Assembly (NCBI RefSeq): GCF_032062135.1
Contig: NC_092861.1
Span: 140,743,425 to 140,807,424, forward strand
Direction: 5' to 3'
DNA from: Pyxicephalus adspersus
Taxonomy: Eukaryota > Chordata > Amphibia > Anura > Pyxicephalidae
DNA: 64,000 bases
The position numbers and the translations under genes were made by a program. This document shows positions 1-13,154 of the stretch, one piece after another (position 1 is the first letter of the stretch; the number at the start of each line of letters is the position of its first letter). The notes beneath the pieces were generated by a model. The model worked only from the letters and a program-made list of their open reading frames with translations. It was not told the origin of the DNA and searched no databases.

Positions 1-174
1 TAGATTCAGAAGTCCGTTAGGAATGTGTAATTGGTTTACATGGTCTTGGCATAGGTGCAAGTTGAACTAAATTTCACCTTTAAAATTTGGCATCAGACAG
101 AGCTTTGTTGCAGAAAAGGACATGTGATGTCCCGCCTGCAATAACTATTCTTACCTGCCTGATCACTGTCCCAC

Positions 175-487
175 TATTATTATTATACAGTATTTATATA
201 GTGCCAACATATTATGCAGCGCTGTACAAAGTCCATAGTCGTGTCACTAACCGTCCCTCAAAGGAGCTCACAATCTAATGTCCCTACCTCAGTCATATGT
301 CATTACCACAGTCTAAGGTCAATTTTGGAAAAAAGCCAATTAACCTAACTGCATGTTTTTGGAATGTGGGAGAAAACCCATGCAAGCATGGGGAGAACCT
401 GCAAATGCAGATAATTGTCCTGGCCAAGATTCGAACCTGGGACCCAGTGCTGCCAAGGTGCTTACCTTTGAGCCACCGTGCTGCCCT
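175..487 (-). mobile_element. tRNA-derived SINE with L2-type tail
   Basis: On the - strand it starts CAGCACGGTGGCTCAAAGGT (pol III A-box-like) and has GGTTCGAATC (B box). The body runs through TTCTCCCACATTCCAAAAAC, and the tail (ATTGTGAGCTCCTTTGAGGG to GTTGGCACTATATAAATACT, then (AAT)n) is shared with the L2 LINEs. This is a full-length copy. Confidence 0.85.
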
Positions 488-1749
488 GTCTCATTTGTCA
501 AAACTTGCTGAGCAGCATAGCATACACCCTTGGGTATGTTGGGTGTGCTGGGTCTAAATTGAACGCCATCCCAGCCCAGCCAATCAAGAAGGCCAAAGTT
601 TAGAACAAGGAGGAGAAGAAGAAAAATAATGGCAGTGGTCACGATGGAAAGGGAACAGGTGAGTGTATTCTGGTTTAGCGCTGCTTTATGTGAACCCGAT
701 AAGACAGTTATGTTATTGTGCATGCACAGGTACATGTTTTAGTCTTAAAATTGAACCCTGTGTCACCATAAAGCTTCCTGGATCCAAGGCTCTGGCTCTA
801 TATAGGGCCAGCCAGTTTCCACCCAGTTCAAGATTAGAAAGTATTTCCTGCCAAAGCATAATTCAAAATGCAAAAATGTGCTTGCTTGTAGGAAGCATCT
901 ATAAATGTTAATTGTGCAAGGATGTTAAATGGCCAAAGATCCAAACCTTAAAGCAGCATTGAATTTTCACAAAATAATAATCATTTAATTTGCAGAGAAA
1001 CTAAAAAAATTCTGTTAGTGTTGCAGTTAATCAAATGTGTTCAGGATAGTTCCTTTGTATTAGTTGATTGGACAATGCAACCTGGTATAATAGAAGTGTA
1101 CATAGTGTGCTTATATGTTCCAATAATGCGACAACATGTGTGTCAAAGTTTGCTGTCTTCAAAACCAATCAAAACCAAGTTACTCGCTGTAAGTTTGCCA
1201 TGTTATAAAGTTTTAATTTCTACAAATAATTGATTAATGCCCCTCGAGACCCATCTGGCAAAGGTTGCAATCTTGATGTTTAGGGCAAAAGTTAGAAAGG
1301 TTGACGAAAGTAGAGTTTTAAAAGGGTTATTCATTAATCTTTTTTTCATTGCATTTAACTCCTCTTCCTCGATTTAGTCTTCTTAGTCAACATGGCTTTC
1401 CTCCTAAAATTCGGTTAATGTTTAAAAGCTCCATACTTTTCTACTCAGCTACATCAAGGCATCTTTTAGAAATGTATCTTTATCCTTCTTAGCATTTAAA
1501 AAGCCTAGAATAATCTGTCTAGCAAACAAGCTGTGGTTCTTATGTTCAGAAAGTCTTTTTGAAAGCAGAACTTCTGCTGTTCTTTGCTGTCAGCCAGTCA
1601 TCAACCAGCTCAAAGCCCTGACCATCATTGAAATTAATTGGAGCAGTTGAAGTCCCTTTTTTATAGGCATTTTGCTTCTTCTTTGGTTTATGAGATGCTT
1701 CATTCAGCCTCTCAGAGCAGTCTCCAACTGAACCACTTCAGTAGACTTT

Positions 1750-1956
1750 GGGCCTGATTTATTAAAGCTCTCCAAGCCTGAAGAGGATACACTTTCATTA
1801 GTGAAGCTGGGTGATCCAGCAAACCTGTAAAGAATTTCCAAAAAGTCAAATGTTTTGAACTCTGGACCAGATCCATTCCAGGTTTGCTGGATCACCCAGC
1901 TTCACTGATGAAAGTGTATCCTCTCCAGCCTTGGAGAACTTTAATAAATCCGGCCC
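1750..1956. mobile_element. MITE-A copy 1 (palindromic)
   Basis: The element starts GGGCCTGATTTATTAAAGCT and ends as its near-complement, CTTTAATAAATCCGGCCC. Each half carries AGTGAAGCTGGGTGATCCAG or its complement, so the whole unit folds into one long hairpin. It has no coding capacity. By end sequence and a possible 3-bp target duplication it may belong to PIF/Harbinger, but the superfamily is not settled. Confidence 0.9.
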
Positions 1957-3295
1957 ATTGGATAAACCACTTTAAAGGTTTTCACAAGCAGTTAAAAACT
2001 TTTTTTCAGCAATGTGCAGTTCTAAAGCTGGAAAGCAGACATCCTATGATGCATTGCAAACCATTTAGCAACTGTATAACCCATGTTAACCACATGGTTG
2101 TCAATTGCCTTAAATCTGTCCCTATTTGTTTAACAGTCTTTTCCTTTTTTGATAAATCCAAAACTTAAATGTTGGTTATTAGGTTGAGCCTTTTTTTTTA
2201 AATTCCCATCTTCTGAACTGCACCCAACTCCAGACTGTATTTGTTGGTACCTTTTGCTAAATTGCTCCTCTCTAGTCCAAATTTTAAGTAAGACTATTTG
2301 ATAGATCAATCATGTTGGCAATACAAGGTACAGAATATCTGACAGGTGTACATTTGCAAACAGACTGTTCTATAAACATCAATCCTGAAAGATCTAATTC
2401 TTTGTAATTTAGACTTAATGTTATTCGGTACAAAGACAACTGATATTATATTGAGAAACCACCCTTTTAGCCCTTTTACATGGTGTACTACTGCAATGCA
2501 TGTGACAACGTGCACATTTCTGCAGCCACACAGCAACCTGAATACCATACATTGTGTGTTATGGTGCTATTCATTCCCAATGGTATCCTAACTCACCTTA
2601 GAGAGTATTGCAACACATGACACAATACTATAGTGCAGTAAAACAAAAAAACAGTATAGGCTTTGTTTTGGACTGCTGTGGAGTGTTATGCAGCCCATTT
2701 AGAATAATGGTCTTCCCTAATGCAGTGCACTATAACTCACAACTTGAATGCACACGAACATATATGTGAAAGAGTCCCAAAAGTGTTGTCTATATAAACC
2801 TACCTTCCATATGCTGTTGCCTCTTGTGATAAGAAATCTGGTTTAGAATGTTTTTGGTTATTGTGCTCAGAGAATATATTTGGGATATAATTTATGTTGG
2901 AAACTCTATATGCATTAGGCAACACTCTGCAAAGTTTAATAAGTCAACTATTGTATTCAACAATAAAAGATTTAGATCACATATAACTACATCAAAATTT
3001 ATATTTGCCAATGGTATTCACAGGTTGTTGTTGCCCACAGTGAAGGTAAACTTAGCTCCATTTCATGGTTGCAGATATTCTGCTATTCTGTTCAAACATT
3101 TTAATAAATTCACTTGGATCATTGGACTTTTTTTTATGACATGATTAGATATTTGTTAGGTCTGCAGGACAAAACGAGTCCCTGATTTTTTAAAATATTG
3201 ATTTGATTGGTTTATAAATTTTATAATTTTTGAGATTTTTGATATATATTTAAAAAAAAAACGAAAAAACTTTTTTTACAGTGTCGCAGTGTTAC

Positions 3296-3620
3296 AGTAT
3301 TAAAGAGAAATGAATCCCATGGTACTCACCTGTACTTTAGTCGCAGAGCATCGCCATTTTCTTCCCTTTTCTATTACTCAAAACTACCTTGAGCCTTCCT
3401 GATTGGCTGGCCCAGGGTGATGTAACCCCCACACAGGCATGCAGGAGTTCATTCATCCTTGGCATGCGCAATGGAAGCCAGGATTACTTAATATTTGACA
3501 GCTGAGTGGCAATCATGCAGGTGAAACAAGTTATTGCAGAAGGGATATCGCCTTTGCCTTTCTGTAATAAATACCAGCCTGAATGCAAAATTTTCAAAGT
3601 GGGACTTTAATAATATGTTG
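3296..3620 (+). repeat. Interspersed repeat C, copy 1
   Basis: It shares order and sequence with 27220-27500 and 54225-54520: GCAGAGCATCGCC, TTCTTCC, CAGGGTGATGTAAC, GGCATGC, then TTATTGCAGAAGGG and the end GTGGGACTTTAAT. It is non-coding. Confidence 0.7.
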
Positions 3621-3681
3621 CAACTTACTCTCTAAGAAGTACTCCTTAAGAAGTGTTTTTACTTTTTGATTTGATTGTAAG

Positions 3682-3936
3682 CACCAGTTGAGGAAACCCC
3701 TATAATAACTTTCAGATCCTTAGGGAACCCCTGCTATAATTACTATATCCACAGCTTAAGTATATTAGTTTGGTGGTCAGTGGTAAGAATGTCTCTTACA
3801 TTGCTTGTGAGTGGGAAGAATGTCACCCTTTGCGGATAGCCAAAATATCATTGGTGTCACTTAAACTTTCCGGAGAGGCACACATTTCTCATTGCTTGAG
3901 GAACCCCTAGCAGCTTCTTGAGGAAATCTAGTTGAG
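3682..3936 (-). mobile_element. hAT-A MITE
   Basis: It matches the hAT-A family on the reverse strand (AGGGAACCCCTGCTATAATT, then TGAGGAACCCCTAGCAGCTT). The ends are degraded. Confidence 0.7.
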
Positions 3937-4044
3937 GATCTAGACAAATGTTGTATTTTTTCCCTCAATAACTTCAATAGGATTCAAGTATAGCCATATC
4001 AAGTATATTCAAGTATAACCAAATCAACCAAAACATTGAAGTCT

Positions 4045-4115
4045 TAATGAGCCCCTAACAACCTCCTGAGGAATACTATGGTTCCACAGAACCCTGGTTT
4101 AGAAACACTGATCCA
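4045..4115 (-). mobile_element. hAT-A MITE end fragment
   Basis: GAGCCCCTAACAACCTCCTG then ACCCTGGTTTAGAAACACTG is the complement of a hAT-A left end. It lies about 110 bases past the previous copy and may be its displaced end or a second insertion. Confidence 0.6.
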
Positions 4116-5087
4116 GGGTATAAAAAAGTCACCTCTCATACTATATATGATATGAAAAAAATAATTTTTATTTGTATTAGATTTCCCAAATGGCTTTGTA
4201 GCATTTATATAGCATATATCAATTTCAACTAAATTGTCATAATACAAACTAACTCAAGAGATTCAAGGAGGGATTAATAAATCTGTAGGAAGAAAAACCC
4301 TTTATTACCTATGATAATATTATATGACTATTTTTGTTAGATAATTTTGTAGATGGGCTGGTGAACTCAGCACTATATTGTTTGATTGTAATTGTAATGA
4401 AATAGTGATAAAAATATAAGTATGGGTTTTTGTAAGGAATATTCTTTTATCCGAGCAGTGTACACAAGTGACTGCTACATTTTCTACAACAAGAAGTCAC
4501 ACCTCAGCTAATTTGAAGGCAGATTTAACTCAGCTTTAGAAGCCTGAGGATAGTAATTTGAATTATGCATGAGTGTCTGGTGCGTACTTCCATTAGCCTG
4601 CTAGATAGTAATGTAAACATGCCTTGAATTTTAAGTATTCTATAGAAGTGTCAGGTACAGAAATAGTTTGTATCCTTCGTAGTGCTGAGTCCTGTTCAGG
4701 ATTTACGTCTTACATACTTTTGTTTATTAATAAGTAAAGATCGTTATGGCTTATTTATAGAATGATTATTTAAATGTTCTCAAATTAAGTTTGTCTTATC
4801 CTGGAGTTTACATACCCAATCCTTCCCACTAATAAGTGCATTTTGCAATACGTATTAAAAAGCAGGTATTCAGTACACAGCTGGGGATATTACTGTTAAC
4901 CCAAATGTATATTTATTATTTTTTTGTTGTGGTCATATGTTACAATGCTTGCTGTTTTATAGTCTCATGATGTTTTGTCATGAACAGGTTTGTAGATTCG
5001 TCTTCCATTTGGACCCTGTAAAACCAGAATCCCTGCAGAACAGCTGCTGAGATGAGTCTCAGGGAAAGACGATGGTTTTCAGCCAGT

Positions 5088-5289
5088 GAGCCTGATTGAT
5101 TAAAGCTCTCCACGGCTGGAAAGGATATACTTTCATCAGTGAAGCTGGGTGATCCAGCAAACCTGGAATGAATTTCTGAAAATTAATTTGCTATTTGTTA
5201 GCAAATGTTTTCAGTCCTGGACCAGATCCATTCCAGGTTTGCTGGATGACCCAGCTTCAGTATTAAAAGTTTATCCTCTCCAGCCTTGT
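5088..5289. mobile_element. MITE-A copy 2 (3' end lost)
   Basis: It starts GAGCCTGATTGATTAAAGCT and has both CTGGGTGATCCAGC arms. The right end breaks off after CTCTCCAGCCTTG, so the terminal 20-25 bases are missing. Confidence 0.85.
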
Positions 5290-5509
5290 ATGTGCAGACT
5301 GATAGAGCTGAAGTGAGAGAATATAGTAAACACAATCAGTACTCCTATATGTATATTCAGTAAATATATACACGGTATTCTCCCGAGCCCCTTTTAACTG
5401 GGTGCACTTTTTGGGTGTTTACTGAAAAGAAGCATCACAATACAGGGGCCACCACTCAACTACAGCATCTTCTGACACAGCTTACAAACATTTCTGGAGA
5501 GCATACAGT

Positions 5510-5514
5510 GTATT

Positions 5515-5561
<47 letters not shown>

Positions 5562-5570
5562 ATATATATT
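5510..5570. repeat. (TG)n(TA)n microsatellite
   Basis: TGTGTGTGTGTGTATATATA continues as TA repeats interrupted by TTTA. Confidence 0.95.
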
Positions 5571-6019
5571 GCCTAAGTTAATAAAGGGGTCTGTCTGTTT
5601 ATGAAGCAGGGAATCTGACACTCTCTTAAACATTCTCTGGTGGAGATTTGCCCAGGTCCATGTGCTTCAAATGCAATATTTGCTTCATCACCAGGGAATG
5701 TTTCTGGCAATGTCACTACTTTATGAATAGAGCCCAATGCCTTGTTATTCTTGTATATGTGGGTCACTCCACCCTGGTATTTCTCCAAGGAATCCAAAGC
5801 GAGAATAATCATTTTTTCATCTCACATACGTTCTAAATGTCTTCTGCAGCTATAAGAATTACCATTTTTAATAGGGCCTGGTTTGGCTAAGAGTGCTGTT
5901 CCTCCTTCTGCAGAGGACCAGTGTCACTTTATGTAGGGAATATTCACAGAAGCACTTTACAGACATTGTAGGCTTTACGCCACTGTTTAGGATATATGAC
6001 TTCTAAAATGCAAGTGTGT

Positions 6020-6440
6020 GGTTTATAAGCATTGAGGTGTCTAGGGGAGGGTTTCTTCCAACGGGTCCTGCGCCATCCCGGTTTCTGTCTTTGGGCGGAC
6101 GCAGAGAGAGCACCAGGTGCTGACAGAGTGTTCTTCTTCCTACGTCACCCAATCTCGCACTGTGCAAGCCCAAAAATCGGGAGACGTAGATTGGGAAAAA
6201 CTTGCCAAATCTCACGGCGCATGCATGAGATCTACAATTTTTTTGATTGATGAAAGGCCTCCTTCTGCGCATTCCCGAAACTTTTGGGCATGCGCAGAAG
6301 GAGCAGCCAAGAGCCTCCCGGGATACGTGACGTAGGTATCCTGGGAAGCTTTGCTCTCTCTTCATTCTTGATTGACTAGGTGATCGAGAAGTAAGGGGTT
6401 GTCTACCCTTTTATGTAAAGAGAAAACTCTGAGTTTAGGT
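6020..6440 (+). repeat. Interspersed CpG-rich repeat D, copy 1
   Basis: CACCCAATCTCGCACTGTGC, GGGCATGCGCAGAAGGAGCA and the end TGTAAAGAGAAAACTCTGAG are shared with 41655-42015. The retained CpGs suggest a fairly young or unmethylated copy. Open frames on both strands are by-products. Confidence 0.75.
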
Positions 6441-8734
6441 ATGCTTTAGGAATATTTCTAAAAGAGGCTATGTTATAAAAAGGTTGCGGACACAACACAA
6501 TGGCTTCAAAAAGCTTAAATTTGGCTTCAAAAAGCCCAATTGGTTGTCATTCAGTCCAGAAGTAGAGCATTGCCTAGTAGGAGAATTGGGTATCTGCAGG
6601 AGAAGGAACTTCATAAAGTGTTGCAGCAAAAGTGCATTTCATTTTTTCTTATTTAGCATTATGAATTTTCCTTTTAAAAATGCTTGTGGGCTTTAAAGTG
6701 CTGATAACTTTACTTTAAGACCAAACCATTTGTACATAAAGACATATATAAAAAAATATGTAGGCTTATGCCTACCTAAACAGTTGTCTTGAATCTAAAT
6801 ATACAACATCAACTGCACATTTTACTCACTTGTTGTGAAATCTGACATTACATTTGACACAACATGTTATTAAAGCAGAAGTAACACTTTCTCTTGCTAT
6901 GTACTGACTATCAGTGTTTTCGCACTTGGCATGCATATCCTTACTATGTGCAGGGACAGCTACTCTTCTTGGCAATGTTCTGTACAAGAAATTGTCTTCT
7001 GTAAATCATTGTATATTGTCAGATTTATCTTGTATTAATCCTGTCAGGGCTTTCCAGGTACAATTATAAGTTGTTTCATGTGTCCTTTTGAGATATGTCT
7101 TATGTAATACAGACACAGAGGGAATAGTGCTTGTTGATTCATTTTCCACCATAATTAGTCGGCTGACTCAGATAATGGAGCAGCCATGATACCGAGTTGT
7201 CAACGAATCCATATCATTTTTTCGAGAGAGGCTTTGACGGCTCTATAATGAGGCACATAGCAAATGAAGGATTTGAGAGCAGAAAACCTCAGGCAAGTAG
7301 TGGAAGAGCTATAGGCTTCTGAGCAGCCATTGTTGGAAATAAAACATTCCAAAAAACTCTTGTTTTGCTGCTTATTTTGCAAATTATAGAAATGTTGTTG
7401 CCGACCTGCATTTGACTTAAACATTTCAAAATTACTCCAGATTAAAAGTTTTCCCCAGGACATCTGCACAGTAGTTATTTTTGTATGTTTGCACATGTCC
7501 TATCATTCTCTTTTGCTCCCAGTGCGTGCTGGGACTGTTCCTGGTGCAGGGTGAATGATAATACTGCGTAATGATTAACCCATACTACATCCTATACCAG
7601 AATAAAAAATGCAAATGGAGAAAAATTTGAAAGTTTGGTTTATTAGTGGCTAAATAGAAGCTTCAAAACCGACACAATGATTTCATATGCATAAACTGGG
7701 AGGTGAAAATGATGACAAGTGATGTTAGCATATTATTACCATGCTGACATTCACTTCTATAATCACAAGGTAAATATGGAGGATTTTTAGTAAGAAGGAC
7801 ATTTGAAGATTTAAAGACAGGAAAGTAGGTGATACTAGGTGTGGAGCAAGTGAAAAGTTAGCAAAATGGCTCGCTTAGACAAGTTGGAGCAATATATGCA
7901 ACGAAATGTACAAAAAGTATTTGATTATTAGGTTAAGAATTATGAGATTTCAGCTGTATGTGGAAAACATAGGAGTTTACTAACAGTATAAGAAGTGGTT
8001 CCTTACACTGAAAGTATCTTTATAGTACCCTACTGCATGAGATAGTAATGGCAGAATCAATAGCAATAGAAATATAAAAAGGCTTTAATGGTTTACTGAC
8101 TCTAAAGTTGAAAGAATTTTTATATGGGGCAAGACATGACAAATTTGGTGTACCCAGTTGTTGTTGCCATAGGAATCTCATATCCCTTATGAAGTTTAAG
8201 GATCAACTCAGACTGCAGCAGGGCGGTCTTCATCAAAACATCAAACAAAAGAAAGGTCCACATCCACAGGAGCACCCTTCTAGCTTGAACTTTCTACAAA
8301 CTCACTTACAGGCCACTCCCTTCCACACCTGAACCACTTATGGGAATTTCACCTTCCTGCTGGGAAGGTGCAATTCCTGATGTGTATTTTGGATGGACTA
8401 AAGAGGGCCACCCAATCCTTCCGCTTCAGTCCGGAGTCCGGGTCCTGTGACACCAAGGGGAAAAACACAGCAACATAGTTGCCTAATACAAAAATAGTCC
8501 CAAACTCCTTTCTTAACACACCAGATCAATGGGACCCGCATCCAGGTATAGGGGAATATACCTGTTAGCCAGGATCCAACCCTGCAGTCCTGTGCACCCT
8601 TAATATTCTTTTAGCTTTCTACTGCCCCCTATACTTTGTTCTAATTTTCTAATGCTCACCCTTTTAATATGTCCCATATTTTTATTGTCTTTTTATCATA
8701 CCCCAACTGTTCAGTGCCCCTGTATTGTGAGGTA

Positions 8735-8830
8735 ACTTTTCAGTAACCACCCATAAACAGCTGGTGGTTAAGCTGAAAGTGCCGGGTGGGTGCACGAGGC
8801 TGAAGAGAACACTTCTCTAGAAATATTGCA
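8735..8830 (+). repeat. Interspersed repeat E, copy 1
   Basis: CAGTAACCACCCATAAACAG and GTGGTTAAGCTGAAAGTGC are shared with 38955-39060. Confidence 0.6.
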
Positions 8831-8864
8831 CTTACAGGACATTTAAGGGGTGAAACAATTTACA

Positions 8865-9175
8865 GAGAAAAGCATACCAAGCACAGAGCATGTGCAACAC
8901 ACAAAGTGCTCACAGCATTTAGCACCCATGTTGTGCCAAGAGCAAGCAGTGCATAGTGCACATAAGTTAAAAAACATAGGGTACCCACAGCGATGAACAT
9001 ACATAGAATGCAGCTTGTAGCATTCCAAGAACAAAACAGCACTAAGTGCCCATAAGAGAAAGCATAATAACTTAGAACCGACAGCATTAACAAATGGACC
9101 ACATAGAGCACAGAACACATGGATACTGTACATAACGGAGCATACACCCAGACAGAGCATTTAGAGCACAGACAT
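8865..9175. repeat. Degenerate short tandem array (AGAGCACAGAxCAT-like)
   Basis: Variants of AGCACAGAGCATGTG, AGAGCACAGAACACATG, CAGAGCATTTAGAGCACAG and ACATAGAGC recur irregularly. The two overlapping cysteine-rich open frames on the - strand are by-products of this composition. Confidence 0.5.
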
Positions 9176-9380
9176 TTACTTCTGTTGATTTTTTTTAATT
9201 GCTAGGTACAGATAGAGTCCCTATTTGGAGCTTTCCCTTCCAATCCATTTCCAATGGCTACTCCAAAATTTAAAATTTCCTCTATTTTCTATCCGACAAC
9301 AGTTAATAGGCCAAAAAACAATCACTTACAAAACACTTACATCGATGCTCTAAATCTAGAAAACAATTATAGAAAATAGT

Positions 9381-9435
9381 AGGGTGACAATGCAGCTGTG
9401 CAGTTTCACTGTAGAACGTACAGCATTGTCACCCT
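9381..9435. repeat. Short perfect hairpin (13-bp arms)
   Basis: AGGGTGACAATGC at 9381-9393 and its exact complement GCATTGTCACCCT at 9423-9435 enclose 29 bases. It may be a MITE remnant or an RNA hairpin; it has no copy elsewhere in the window that I can see. Confidence 0.6.
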
Positions 9436-11224
9436 GTAAAAAAAGAGGGAAAGAGAAAGGCAGAATTATGTAAAAAAAAAACTATATGACATGGCAGATT
9501 TAGAGAAACAAAAACTGCTGCGATAACTCCAGCAACAGACTGCATTATGTATGCCACTTTTGATATTGCCCGTTGTTAGTTCCACTTTAATTTTGTCCCT
9601 TTTGAAAAAGTGAAAGCAATTTCCACATTGCTTCAGACTGCTCTGATCTTGTTTCACCCGGTGACAGATTCAATTTGGGATGCACATGTTTATCACAGAA
9701 TAGGTAAGCTATGTACCTTCCGAAAAGGCCAGGATTTTCTAGTTAATTTCCAGCACATGTCGTCAGCCAGCTGTATTACTTACCAGATGAAATACTGTAC
9801 ACAATAATTACCTTGACATTTGCCTGTAGTACAAGCTTGAATTAGTTTAGCTTGTTCGAGAAATGCTAATATATTTTATTGTTCCTTGTTAATCATTTAA
9901 GGTGAGTACTATACCACAGCATTATCCCAACAAATCAATGTTATTCCCCTTTGTTGTTTCCTAACAACAATGACTAGATTACATTTTACATTTATCTCGA
10001 TTTATGGAGCGCACCTAACCAGGGCAAATTAGGGAATATGGCAATCTACAGCTTGTTTTATGGATGTTGTATATATTTACTTATGGAGAAGTAAAGAGAA
10101 TAGCTGAGGCTAAAATTTTTTTGTTATTATCTGTTAACATTTGTCAGGTCTTCCAGCACTCAGAGCTGATTATATATGCTGGCCAGCAAGGCTCCTCTCT
10201 AATTGCAGGTAGAGAATCCTTTTGAGTTGAAGAACCGTCAGGGATCCCAGGGGAGTAAAAGTAGCTAATGTACTAACTGCAGTGGAGATGTTAACATAAT
10301 TTGATGTGAACAGCCTTTTAACATCAGTCATTGACTGTTATATTTAAACTCTGTGGGAGGTTAAATGTAATTTTGCTGTGGGTACAGGAGAGGTTTTTGC
10401 TTGTGAAGACCAAAATTTAAAGAATTTATTTTAGGAAAATCTGTACTCCATTTCAAACTTTTAAACATGAGAAGTTTAGCCTAAGAGCAGACAGCTCAAC
10501 ATGTGTTCTCTTATCTTTTTAATAGGTGAAAAAGCCTCTTCCATGAATTTCTGGTAATTAGTTTTTTATTTTCTTACTTGATCTGACTTTCCCTGACTTT
10601 GCGGTTAAAGTTCATGGAAAACCAACATCTATAATATAATATATTAAAGATTAGGATTAGGAACCGTTTAGAGTAGATTGTCACTAGACCCTTTATCCCA
10701 CCTTTAACAACCACCTTCCTATATGTGTGTATGTGCATTTAAATGGTCAATAGAATTGTACACGTTATTTACTTGTAAAAAATCACCTTAGTGTGGGCAT
10801 TCATAAACCTTGAGACTGCTGATGGGCATTGCAATCTTGGATGTGATGTAAGCAGCCCCAAACAACTCAGAGCTGTCAAGTGACGCTCTATATCAGTGTT
10901 CTGACAATGTCCCACTGTCACAAACGATGAAGCATGATTTCTTCCACTGACACCAAAGATAGAGAACCATTTCTTCTGGTGTCAGCAATGCCTGGAAACG
11001 ATTTACAATGAAACCAATGATTGTGGAACATTTTTCCTAATGATACGAGGGATGGGGCATTTTTCCTTCTTCCTCAAATCAAAGACATTAGGCCATTTTT
11101 ACTCCCACTTCCCACCAAGTCTGCAGTATTTATTGCTTTCATTAACCAGCAAGTCTAGGTAAAGTTTTCCCCCTACTGGTACTGGGCCATTTTCTATTCC
11201 TGCTGGCCACAGTGTGGCCTCCCT

Positions 11225-11525
11225 AAAAGTGAAACTAAAGTTTCACTTAAAAAAATTGGCGATCAGGCAGGTCCCCATTGCTACCCAGCTGTCAAATTTC
11301 ACTTAGCTGACATGTACATCTCAGCATTTGTTGCCAGAGATGCCTGGAAATTCCATCTTCCCTTGCATGTGCCAAGAACTCATGAGTTCTCGCGCAGGCA
11401 TGCGCATCCAGTGTGGCCAATAATGATGGCCGAAGACCAGGATATGGAAGGAAAGAAAGAAAGAGAAAAAAAGAAAGAAGTCGGCAGGAAACTGGCCCTT
11501 TGTTTATAAAGTTTAGCATCAGTCA
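11225..11525. repeat. Unclassified repeat with GTGAAACTAAAGTTTCACTT start
   Basis: A short palindrome (AAGTGAAACT-AAAGTTTCACTT) opens a CpG-containing stretch, with a purine-rich run (AAGAAAGAAAGAGAAAAAAA) near 11455. It resembles repeats C and D in style but I could not align it to them. Confidence 0.35.
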
Positions 11526-11529
11526 GTTT

Positions 11530-11632
11530 AAGTGACACCAGTGAATTTTTGGCTATCTGTAAGGGTGAAATTCTTACCACTGGCCACCAATGTGAGAGGC
11601 ATTCTTCCAACTGACCACCACACTGATATACA
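11530..11632 (+). mobile_element. hAT-A MITE fragment interrupted by MITE-A
   Basis: GTGACACCAGTGAATTTTTG through CTGACCACCACACTGATATA matches the middle of hAT-A. It stops exactly where MITE-A copy 3 begins. Confidence 0.65.
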
Positions 11633-11850
11633 GGATCTGATTTATTAAAGCTCTCCAAGGCTGGAGAGGATACACTTTCATCAGTGAAGCTGGGTGATCC
11701 AGCAAACCTGGAATTGATCTGGTTCAGGATTCAAAACACTTGCTAGCAAATAGCAAATGACTGTGAGGATATCCTTTCCAGGTTTGTTGGATCACCCAGC
11801 TGCACTTGGATGAAGGTGTATACTCTCTAGCCTCTGGAGTTTATCTTTAA
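11633..11850. mobile_element. MITE-A copy 3, inserted in hAT-A
   Basis: The left half is well kept (CTGATTTATTAAAGCTCTCC); the right end is degraded after CTCTCTAGCC. It interrupts a hAT-A element whose left part lies at 11530-11632. Confidence 0.85.
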
Positions 11851-12832
11851 ACATTTCCATTTTGTATAACAATGGAAAAGAAGACTCTGTGTCCCTCAAA
11901 AAGTGCTAAAAATGTGTTAGTACTATGCAAACATACATAAAAAATCTGTCAAAGACACAGTACACATTGGAGTTTATTTGTTCAAAATAGGAAATGGGAT
12001 GGGAGCGTCTCATGCATGAAGTAAGTCTGAGTACTGAATGAGTATAGAACCTAGGTAATATCACGGAAAACGAAGCTGGTGTAATTAACACTGTGGTTAT
12101 ATGACCTATAAAACTACTGCCATCAGCAATTGTTAATGGCTAGCGAACTGTATTAAAGTTAATTATCTAACAACGACCATTAACAGCCAATTAAACAAAA
12201 AATACATAAAACAAAACATTCTTCGACTAGGGATCCTTCTGGGAACCCAGGGCTAAGTAATCAAAAGACAACAACATTAAATTAATTTACATAATTTAAA
12301 GCAAATTAATATAAAAGGCTTCCCACTGGGAAAACTGTTTTGTGCCAATACCGCTGTTTATACATTTGAAACCAGAAAAGGAATGTATAATGAGTGTGTT
12401 TTTTTTAAAATGTATATTTTCTTTATTTTGTGAAAGACTGAAAAATTACATTTGAAAATTGTCAGAATATTTCATATCTGAATTTTTACTTCATTCAGCT
12501 AGCAGAAAAAAGTGAAGTGAAATCAGATTATCGATATTGCAGTGATTTACACAGGATGAACACAATTTACACTCACCTCTGATAGGCCACTGGAAGCCAC
12601 ATGACATCAAGTCAACAAAATACAGGCTTTTCTGCTTATTAGTGTAAAACTCCAATGCTGGGGGTTACAATACATAACATTCCTAATGCATTTATTCTGC
12701 ACGTCATAACTTTCTCTTCAAATTACAAATAAATGTCAAATCACTGTCTGTGCTGACCTAGAATCTCCATCTCTTATATTCTTTGCAACCTTTTATGGAT
12801 CAGCTAGGAAGGAAAAAAGGGGGACACTAGAG

Positions 12833-12903
12833 CAGCCTTTTTAACATGGGGAATTCTTGAATAACTCTTAAGGTTTTCAGGGAACCCCTGCTATAAATAC
12901 TGT
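12833..12903 (-). mobile_element. hAT-A MITE fragment interrupted by MITE-A
   Basis: CAGCCTTTTTAACATGGGGA then GGGAACCCCTGCTATAAATA is the complement of a hAT-A right end, cut by MITE-A copy 4. Confidence 0.7.
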
Positions 12904-13136
12904 GGCCCTGATTTAATAAACTTTTCCAAGGCTGGAGAGAATACACTTTCACCAGTGAAGCTGGGTGATCCAGCAAACCTGGAATGGATCTGGTCCAGGA
13001 TTGAAAACATTTGCTAACACATAGCTAACAAATTGCTTGATTTTAGGAAATCCATTCCAGGTTTGCTCAATTACTCAGCTTCACTGATAAAAGTATATTC
13101 TCTCCAGCCTTGGAGAACTTTAATAAATCAGGGCCT
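12904..13136. mobile_element. MITE-A copy 4, inserted in hAT-A
   Basis: Full-length palindrome from GGCCCTGATTTAATAAAC to CTTTAATAAATCAGGGCC. It sits directly against a hAT-A fragment ending at 12903. Confidence 0.9.
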
Positions 13137-13154
13137 ATGTCTACAGAACACAAT

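Noticed and set aside
400..487. Possible tRNA gene (GGTTCGAATC and a TGGCTC box on the - strand)
   Set aside because: The boxes belong to the head of a SINE; no cloverleaf or acceptor stem is formed.
6003..6365. Overlapping 120- and 72-codon frames
   Set aside because: They lie in dispersed repeat D, which has a second non-coding copy at 41655.
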